Shown one piece after another: positions 58,146-64,000 of a stretch of DNA of 64,000 nucleotides. The stretch's first letter is position 1. Every line of letters starts with the position of its first letter. This DNA is from Candidatus Hydrogenedentota bacterium (GTDB lineage: Bacteria; Hydrogenedentota; Hydrogenedentia; Hydrogenedentales; CAITNO01), in the NCBI GenBank assembly GCA_018056705.1, contig JAGPFE010000004.1, forward strand, positions 1 through 64,000, written 5' to 3'. The translations under genes were made by a program, and so were the position numbers. The notes beneath the pieces were generated by a model. The model was not told the origin of the DNA. It saw only the letters and a program-made list of their open reading frames with translations, and searched no databases.

Positions 58146-58222
58146 TGGTGGGCCTTGTAGGACTCGAACCTACGACCAAGAGATTATGAGTCTCCTGCTC
58201 TAACCAACTGAGCTAAAGGCCC
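58146..58222 (-). tRNA. tRNA with CAT anticodon (elongator Met or lysidine-type Ile2)
   Basis: 77 bases including encoded CCA. The acceptor arms GGGCCTT and AAGGCCC pair perfectly. The D-arm is TAGCTCAGTTGGTTAGAGCA, the anticodon loop CTCATAA and the T-loop TTCGAGT. The discriminator is A. I could not decide between Met and Ile2; the overall body is close to E. coli ileX-type sequences. Confidence 0.92.
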
Positions 58223-58280
58223 ACCGATCGCAATGCATTAAATTATAAGGAACCCCGCGAAGATTTGCAAACGGCTACGA

Positions 58281-61200
58281 TCAGGGCCCCTTCCGGTCCG
58301 GCCCGGATGCTGTCGGCGCCTTGTCTAACGTTTCCAGCAGTTGACGGGCCTGTTCCCAGTCCGGACGTTCCAGGGCTACCCGTCGGGCATGGATCCGCGC
58401 TTCGTCGGTCCGCCCGGCTTCAGCCAGGGCCTGGGCGAGGATCAGTCGGGCCCGCGCGTCTTCCGAACGCAGGGTCACCACGCGTTCCAGCAAGGGGATG
58501 GCTTCCGCCAGTTGCCCTTTCCGTTGGAGGGCACGGCCAAGGTTGAACAACACGGACGGATTGTCTGGAGTCAACTCGTGGGCTCGACGGTAACAATCCA
58601 GGGCTTCTTCGTGTCGCCCAGTGCGGGTCAGCAGATCCCCGTAATTGTTCAAGGCAAGGGCAAAGTCCGGACGCAGGGCCAACGCCCGGCGGTATAGCGA
58701 TTCCGCCTCGTCATTGTGCCCCATGGCGAAGAGCGCGTCCGCCAGTCCACACGCGACATCCGCGTCCGCGGGATCCCGGTCCAGCACCTGCCGGAACGCC
58801 TCGGCGGCTTCCCCCAGTCGCCCGGCACGGGCCAGGAGAAAACCCAGGTTTTTCCAGGGACGGGGATCGTCCTGCCGTAACGTGGCCGCGCGACGGTAAA
58901 GTTCCTCCGCTTCGGCGGTATCCGCGGGACGCGTTCGCGCCAGGGCATCCGCGAGTCCCAGCAGCGTGTCCGGATCATCCGGCCGTATCCGCCGGGCTTC
59001 CCGAAATGCTTCTTCGGCGGCTGCCGCGTCTCCCCGGTTCAGCAGGAGATATCCCTGGTTCTTGGGCGCGTCCGGATTGGTCGGGTCCAGTCGACGTGCG
59101 GCGGCATAATGCTCAAGAGCCTCGTCTTCCCTGCCAGTCTCCCGCAATCGGTCAGCCAGTTTTAACCGGGCAAGGGCAAGGCCTCCGTCCAGGGATACCG
59201 CCTGCCGGTAACAGGCTTCCGCTTCATCCCGTCGCCCCACTGCCTCCAGCGCGAGTCCCAGGTTGAGATGGATATCGGCCCGATCGGACGCCGATTCCAG
59301 GGCTTTCTGGAACCACTGGATCGCCTCCTCTTCCTTTCCGGCCTCCCTGGCCAGCAACCCCATGTTGAAGAGGGCGTCGGCGTTGGCCCCATCCTGATCC
59401 AGCGCGGCACGCAGCCGGGCCTCCGCCCCCGCCGGGTCTCCCCGTTTACGGAGCAGTTCCGCCTGCAGCAGCAACGCGGGCACATGGCCACCGTTCCGCC
59501 GCAGGGCCACTTCACAGGCCCGGAAAGCTGCCTCATCCCGACCCGCGCATCCCAGGGACCGGGCCAGGTCATACCAGGCTCCGGCATCTTCGCCAAACGG
59601 GAGGTCACCGGTCAGACCTTCCAGTATCACGGCGGCATCCGCGCATCGCCCCCCGTCCAGTAACGAAAGGGCCCGCATGCGGAGCGCGTCCGGACGCCGC
59701 GCCCCGGGAAGGCGTCGCCATGCCCGGAGAAAAGCATCCGCCCCCAGGGCATGATCTCCCGACCGACGCGCCACCAGACCCAGCAGGTTCCACGCCTCGC
59801 CATCCCATGGCGCCATGGCGGTTGCCCGATCCAGTGCCTCCCGGGCCCCGGCTAACTGGCCGGTATCCAAAAGGGTCGCGCCAAGGCCAAAATACAGGTC
59901 GGCATCCCTCGGATACCGCTTCAATGCCTCCCCAAACGCTTCCACTGCCTCCTCATTATGGCCCAATTCACGGGACAGCAGCGCCAGCGAACGCCAGGCA
60001 TCCGCCGGAACATTCCGACACCGCGTGGCCTGGCGGAGAGCTTCCCAGGCGTCCTCCAGTTTCCCCGCACCCCGTGACAGCATGGCCTTGTTATACCAGG
60101 CGTAGCCGTTCGCGGGATTGGCTTCAACCGCGCGGGTAAACAGCGTCATGGCTTCGGCATCCTTCCCCTGGTGCCACGCGATAAGGCCAAGGGCAAGTAA
60201 CGCCCCATCCAGATCAGGGTCATGGGCCAGCGCCGTTTCATATGCCCGGATCGCGGTTCCGATGCGGCCCCGCCGTTCCATGACTTGACCAAGGTTTAAC
60301 CAGCACACCGCGCAATCCGCGTCGTGGGATAGCGCTTCCTTCAGTGCCATCTCCGCCGCGATGGAGTCTCCGACCCGGTCCAGGGATACCCCCATGGCGG
60401 ACAATATTTCCGGATCCTTCACGTTGCCAGCCAGCGCGTGCTGGAAGGCATCCACGGCTTCCTCATCTTCTCCGGCAGCAGCCAGCGCGAATCCCAGGTT
60501 ACGCCACAAGTCGGGGGTTTCCAGCGCTGACAAGAGAGCCCGGAACAGGGCTGCCGCCTCCTTCGCGTCGCCCCACCGCATCAGGGCCCGCGCGAGATTA
60601 AAGCGGATATCCCGGTCATCAGGACGGCACGTCACGGCCGTCCGCAACACTTCCACCGCCTCCCCGGGACGCCGGGTACGCGACAGCAGGGCCCCAAGGT
60701 CATTCAGGGCCCCTGCGTGATCCGGCTGAATCCGGATCGTTTCCCGCAGCGCCGACTCTTCCCCCGCGACGTCATTCAAAAGACGGCGGGCCCGTGCCAA
60801 GGCATACCACGCGTCGCCATCTTCTTTCTCCACCGTCACGCGTCGTTCGAGGGCCTCCACCGCTCCCCTGCCGTCTCCCCGAGCCAGGCGTGCCAGGCCA
60901 AGGTTATACCAGGCGGGAGAAAAATCCGCGTCCACCTCGACGGCCCGGGTAAATGCCTGCTCCGCCTGCTCCACTTGCCCAGTTTCAAACAACAGTATCC
61001 CAAGGTTATAAAACCCGGCGGCGTCGTTCGGATGGTTCTTCAGCCACCGATCCAGGTCGGCAATCCCCGCGCTGGCCATGCCGGACGCGAGCCACGCGCG
61101 TCGGCGCTCATCATGCCAGCGGGAACTGTTGGGCGAGAATCCGACCCAGTCCACCCGGGTCAGCAGGTAGATCCCCAGAAAAAGCCCCGCCAGCAGCACC

Positions 61201-62642
61201 CTTCGCCGCGTCCCGGCCACCCGGCCCAGGCGGACCAGTTCCACGATACCCCACGCGCCCCCGAGAGACAGCGCGGGATACACGGGCATCCGGTAACGGG
61301 CGTTGACGATGAATAACAGAAACGTGGCACAGGTCACCGCGGCAAAGACACCAAGCAGGGCCATTAATGCCGCGGACTCGTTCACGCGGCCCAGCGCCAG
61401 AGCCTTCATTCCGGGTGCGCGGCTGGCTCCGGCAAGTCCCGTGATCCGTCCTGCAACCAGCAGCATCGCCAGGAGGGTCGTCGCGACCAGGACTGGAAAA
61501 TCAGGCAGTATCCGCAACAGGTCACTGCGTTCCCTTTCCAGGGCCACCACCTTGTTTTCGTCCACGATGGCTGGTCCCCAGAACAGCAACAACTTGCGAA
61601 CAACCCTTCCCAGGGTAAGGCCCGGATGCGACTTGATAAAGTCCCACCCCCGCTGCATGAAATGCGCCCGGAACTCGTGATAGGCAAGCAGGCGCCCAAA
61701 ATGGGCCGTACAGTACCGGTAATATAATTCTCCCCAATTGAAAATATTCCATTCATTCCGGGGCACGTACGCGTACAGATCGGGGGTGTCGGGCCTTACG
61801 CCGTCGGCATGTTCGTTGTTCGACAGGTAAAAACTGACCTCTCCTCCGTAGGAAACCGTAAACCAAGAACGACTGCCGGGGTAATGAGGAAACGTGACCG
61901 GGGCTATGGTGGCCACGGCGGCAAGCACGGTGATCACCGCCGCACTCAGCGCGCGCCATCGCCACCTGGAATAACCACTCCAAGTCATCCACAGCGGTAT
62001 GACCGGCAAAAACAACAGGGACTCGGGCCGTAACAGTACCATTCCCCCCCACAGAACGCCCAGCAGTGCCGGGTATACTACGCTGCCTCGCCGTAACCAC
62101 TCCAGGCACAACAGGGCCATGACCACCACGATGAGGTTGGTCATGGCCGGCTGGTTGATCTCCCCCTCGTAATACACCACGGCCCACTGGAACGCGTACA
62201 ACCCTCCGGCCAGCAGTCCCACAACATGAGAAAACAAACGCCTTCCGAGCGCGTATAACAGCAACACCGTCGTCAGGCCAAAAGTAAACTGCGCGTAACG
62301 GATCCACTCGTAATACACGGACAACCGCTCACCGGAAAGCCGGTACAATCCCGCAAGGAACCACGAATAGGCCGGGGGATTGGGTAACGGCCAATTCTCA
62401 ATGAAAGGAGAACGTTGCCCCTCGGGCATCGAATAGTCCCCCGTAACGATCGCCCGTCCCCACCAGTCCTTGAAGGCCGCGTCATGCAAGGGAGCCCTGA
62501 AGTCCGGTTGCCGCCGCAGGTCTTCGTACCACGCTACCCTGACCACGCAGGCCAGAAACAGCAAGAGCAGCACCTGGATGACCTGGAAGGCATTCCGACG
62601 AAAATGGCGGCCCTTGGTTGTTTCCGCTTCCCGTGCGTGCAT
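58281..62642 (-). CDS. Giant membrane glycosyltransferase-like protein with long TPR array
   Basis: 1453 residues. Residues about 20-500 hold roughly ten hydrophobic segments in a PMT/ArnT-like layout, with the first-loop PLHD54AAFKDWWGRAI that usually carries the catalytic Asp. FYLSNNEHADGVRPDTPD suggests a periplasmic substrate loop. From about 530 to 1445 there are about 26 TPR motifs (for example NPDNAAGFYNLGILLFETGQVEQAEQ-like units). It may transfer lipid-linked sugars while the TPRs bind target proteins. It is divergent from the DUF6807 gene. Confidence 0.75.
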   Translation of the reverse strand: MHAREAETTKGRHFRRNAFQVIQVLLLLFLACVVRVAWYEDLRRQPDFRAPLHDAAFKDWWGRAIVTGDYSMPEGQRSPFIENWPLPNPPAYSWFLAGLYRLSGERLSVYYEWIRYAQFTFGLTTVLLLYALGRRLFSHVVGLLAGGLYAFQWAVVYYEGEINQPAMTNLIVVVMALLCLEWLRRGSVVYPALLGVLWGGMVLLRPESLLFLPVIPLWMTWSGYSRWRWRALSAAVITVLAAVATIAPVTFPHYPGSRSWFTVSYGGEVSFYLSNNEHADGVRPDTPDLYAYVPRNEWNIFNWGELYYRYCTAHFGRLLAYHEFRAHFMQRGWDFIKSHPGLTLGRVVRKLLLFWGPAIVDENKVVALERERSDLLRILPDFPVLVATTLLAMLLVAGRITGLAGASRAPGMKALALGRVNESAALMALLGVFAAVTCATFLLFIVNARYRMPVYPALSLGGAWGIVELVRLGRVAGTRRRVLLAGLFLGIYLLTRVDWVGFSPNSSRWHDERRRAWLASGMASAGIADLDRWLKNHPNDAAGFYNLGILLFETGQVEQAEQAFTRAVEVDADFSPAWYNLGLARLARGDGRGAVEALERRVTVEKEDGDAWYALARARRLLNDVAGEESALRETIRIQPDHAGALNDLGALLSRTRRPGEAVEVLRTAVTCRPDDRDIRFNLARALMRWGDAKEAAALFRALLSALETPDLWRNLGFALAAAGEDEEAVDAFQHALAGNVKDPEILSAMGVSLDRVGDSIAAEMALKEALSHDADCAVCWLNLGQVMERRGRIGTAIRAYETALAHDPDLDGALLALGLIAWHQGKDAEAMTLFTRAVEANPANGYAWYNKAMLSRGAGKLEDAWEALRQATRCRNVPADAWRSLALLSRELGHNEEAVEAFGEALKRYPRDADLYFGLGATLLDTGQLAGAREALDRATAMAPWDGEAWNLLGLVARRSGDHALGADAFLRAWRRLPGARRPDALRMRALSLLDGGRCADAAVILEGLTGDLPFGEDAGAWYDLARSLGCAGRDEAAFRACEVALRRNGGHVPALLLQAELLRKRGDPAGAEARLRAALDQDGANADALFNMGLLAREAGKEEEAIQWFQKALESASDRADIHLNLGLALEAVGRRDEAEACYRQAVSLDGGLALARLKLADRLRETGREDEALEHYAAARRLDPTNPDAPKNQGYLLLNRGDAAAAEEAFREARRIRPDDPDTLLGLADALARTRPADTAEAEELYRRAATLRQDDPRPWKNLGFLLARAGRLGEAAEAFRQVLDRDPADADVACGLADALFAMGHNDEAESLYRRALALRPDFALALNNYGDLLTRTGRHEEALDCYRRAHELTPDNPSVLFNLGRALQRKGQLAEAIPLLERVVTLRSEDARARLILAQALAEAGRTDEARIHARRVALERPDWEQARQLLETLDKAPTASGPDRKGP

Positions 62643-62647
62643 CGTGT

Positions 62648-62677
62648 TTTACATCCCGTAACGCGATATGGTAACGT
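62648..62677 (+). promoter_or_regulatory. Possible promoter for the DUF6807 gene
   Basis: TTTACA (62648-62653) and TAACGT (62672-62677) are separated by 18 bases, in the gap between the divergent genes. The -10 is weak. Confidence 0.3.
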
Positions 62678-62756
62678 AAACGGAACTGGAATCGTTTATT
62701 CCACGAATGTGAACCGGCCCGCCTCTTTCGAAAGCGTGCCACTAAGGAGGTTTCCC

Positions 62757-63959
62757 ATGCGTACCACGCGTCAGTTTGCCGCCTGCCTGCTGGTCCTGAT
62801 CGCACTCTCCGCCTGGACGGAGGGGCCGGTGGTAACCATCAGGTCCGACCACCCCTTGCGTAACGCCCCGGTCACTGTTCCCGTTCCCGGGGGGATCGAC
62901 CCGTCCGCGGCTTACGTGCTCAAGGCGGGTAAGGAAAAACTGCCCGTCACGATCCGGGAAAACCAGTTGATAACAATCGTGCCTGAACTCGCGGCTGGTA
63001 CTGAACAGCGGTACACCCTGGAATCCGCCGGAAAAAACAGGAAACCTGGTGTATCGATCGAACAGCGTGGCACCGAAAAAGTACTCGAAATCAAAATCAA
63101 TGGCAAACCGTTCACCCGCTACTATTATGGGGAGGAATGGAAAAAGCCCTTCTTCTGGCCCATCACCGTGGAAGGCGGGGTGGGACTGACCCGCGATTTC
63201 CCCATGGACCCAAAAGACAAGCCACAGGATCACCCGCACCACAAGTCAATGTGGTCCGCCTTCGGTAACGTCAACGGCGCGAATTGCTGGGAAGAAAATC
63301 CCGGCACCGGCGCGCAGAAGGTTCTGGACGTGACATGGGAAAGCGGTGATGCCTGCGGACGGATCGTTTCCCATGACGAGTGGGTAGACGCTGATGGAAA
63401 ACATGTAGCCACCGTTCAGCGTGAATACACCTTCTACAACACGCCGGAAGCCGCCCGGTTGATTGACGCCCGCGTTTCCTTCCTTGCCGACCAGGGACCC
63501 ATTCAATTTGGCGACACCAAGGAAGGCGGAATCATCGCGCTGCGGATGCGGGGAGACATCTGCAACGCCAAGGCTATCATTACCAACGCGCTCGGCGACA
63601 AGGGAGAAGATCAATGCTGGGGAAAACCCTCTCCATGGTGCGATTTTTCGGGGGACATCCCCAAGGTGGGGTTGCGCGGAGCGGCTATCATGGACCATCC
63701 GGAAAACTTGCGATACCCTTCCAGTTGGCACGTAAGGGCATACGGACTCATGGGGGCCAACTGCTTCGGATACTCTTTCTTCAATGAGAAGGAGTACAAC
63801 CGTGGCCTGATTCCCGAGCGTGGAGACTACACGGTCGAGGCAGGCAAGACCCTCACGTTCAACTACCGCGTATACATCCACTCCGGGGACGCCGCAGCCG
63901 CCGATGTCGCCGGCCGGTACGCCGATTACGTGAAGCCCGTGGAAGCAGCCTGGAAATAA
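62757..63959 (+). CDS. DUF6807 (PmoA-like) family secreted protein
   Basis: 400 residues from ATG 62757 with TAAGGAGG six bases upstream; the longer frame is shadow. A signal peptide (about 1-21) is followed by a beta-rich domain with the DUF6807 hallmarks KPFTRYYYGEEWKKPFFWPI, DHPHHKSMWSAFGNVNG and GDTKEGGIIALRM, and a C-terminal SSWHVRAYGLMGANCFGYSFF. Histidines in DHPHHKS suggest metal or substrate binding. The family is abundant in Planctomycetes-like genomes near carbohydrate enzymes; its activity is unknown. Confidence 0.83.
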   Translation: MRTTRQFAACLLVLIALSAWTEGPVVTIRSDHPLRNAPVTVPVPGGIDPSAAYVLKAGKEKLPVTIRENQLITIVPELAAGTEQRYTLESAGKNRKPGVSIEQRGTEKVLEIKINGKPFTRYYYGEEWKKPFFWPITVEGGVGLTRDFPMDPKDKPQDHPHHKSMWSAFGNVNGANCWEENPGTGAQKVLDVTWESGDACGRIVSHDEWVDADGKHVATVQREYTFYNTPEAARLIDARVSFLADQGPIQFGDTKEGGIIALRMRGDICNAKAIITNALGDKGEDQCWGKPSPWCDFSGDIPKVGLRGAAIMDHPENLRYPSSWHVRAYGLMGANCFGYSFFNEKEYNRGLIPERGDYTVEAGKTLTFNYRVYIHSGDAAAADVAGRYADYVKPVEAAWK

Positions 63960-63983
63960 CACGGATACAAAAATGTTAAGACC

Positions 63984-64000
63984 GGCAGGATTTACCTGCC
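63984..64000 (+). terminator. Partial intrinsic terminator at the window edge
   Basis: GGCAGG (63984-63989) pairs with CCTGCC (63995-64000) around ATTTA; any T-run lies outside the window. Confidence 0.45.

Overview
The window is a GC-rich, gene-dense stretch of a bacterial chromosome with about 61 protein genes and 2 tRNA genes. I saw no insertion sequences, prophage genes or CRISPR arrays. The cell type looks Gram-negative: there are type II secretion pseudopilins, an MCE/Mla-type lipid transport operon, several lipoproteins and secreted hydrolases. A TIGR04073-like exosortase-associated protein, a DUF6807 protein, a GH97 glycosidase, a Gfo/Idh oxidoreductase, a Tat-exported PIG-L deacetylase and very long TPR proteins together recall the Planctomycetes-Verrucomicrobia-Lentisphaerae-Kiritimatiellae group or neighbouring deep phyla. 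That placement is inferred from family content, not from a phylogeny.

Layout. 1-2828 (-): pseudopilin operon gspG-H-I-J-K, with gspK cut by the window edge. 2938-5285 (-): tadA, a WYL regulator and a membrane protein. 5429-8725 (+): Tat-exported PIG-L deacetylase, rnhB and a TPR lipoprotein. 9207-10068 (+): rplM-rpsI with a promoter and leader hairpins. 10195-15062 (-): purM-purL-purQ, divergent from a LysR gene. 16098-17590 (-): membrane protein and lytic transglycosylase. 17782-25090 (+): nadX, rplU-rpmA-obgE, proB-proA-nadD-yqeK and a methyltransferase. 25179-26129 (-): sugar-nucleotide epimerase. 26230-31627 (+): parA-parB-serS, a sirtuin and a CPA2 antiporter/EIIA fusion. 31710-40694 (-): a long run holding a DUF4139 protein, nnrE, thpR, ligA, the MCE transporter (STAS-MlaE, ATPase, MCE protein, lipoprotein) and a very small beta-carbonic-anhydrase-like protein, several joined by 4-bp ATGA overlaps. 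40902-47080: GH97 enzyme, an RTX-C-terminal-like calcium-binding protein, a CDF metal exporter and unknowns. 47268-48806 (+): TIGR04073-like protein, a small unknown and an HDOD protein. 48822-52310 (-): yebC, ruvC and an AmiE-like/NamZ fusion. 52451-55030 (+): tRNA-Ser, a Gfo/Idh enzyme and a two-gene cysteine-rich unit. 55119-58222 (-): icd, serA and a CAU-anticodon tRNA. 58281-62642 (-): a giant glycosyltransferase-like/TPR protein. 62757-63959 (+): DUF6807 protein.

Most of this is core metabolism: purines, proline, serine, NAD, translation, segregation and repair. The unusual items are a secreted metallothionein-like protein built from two almost identical 39-residue, 14-cysteine modules, an intracellular-looking fusion of two peptidoglycan-recycling enzymes, a minimal carbonic-anhydrase-like protein in the lipid transport operon, a probable frameshift at the end of the antiporter gene, and a recurring TTGC-type -35 element in inferred promoters.
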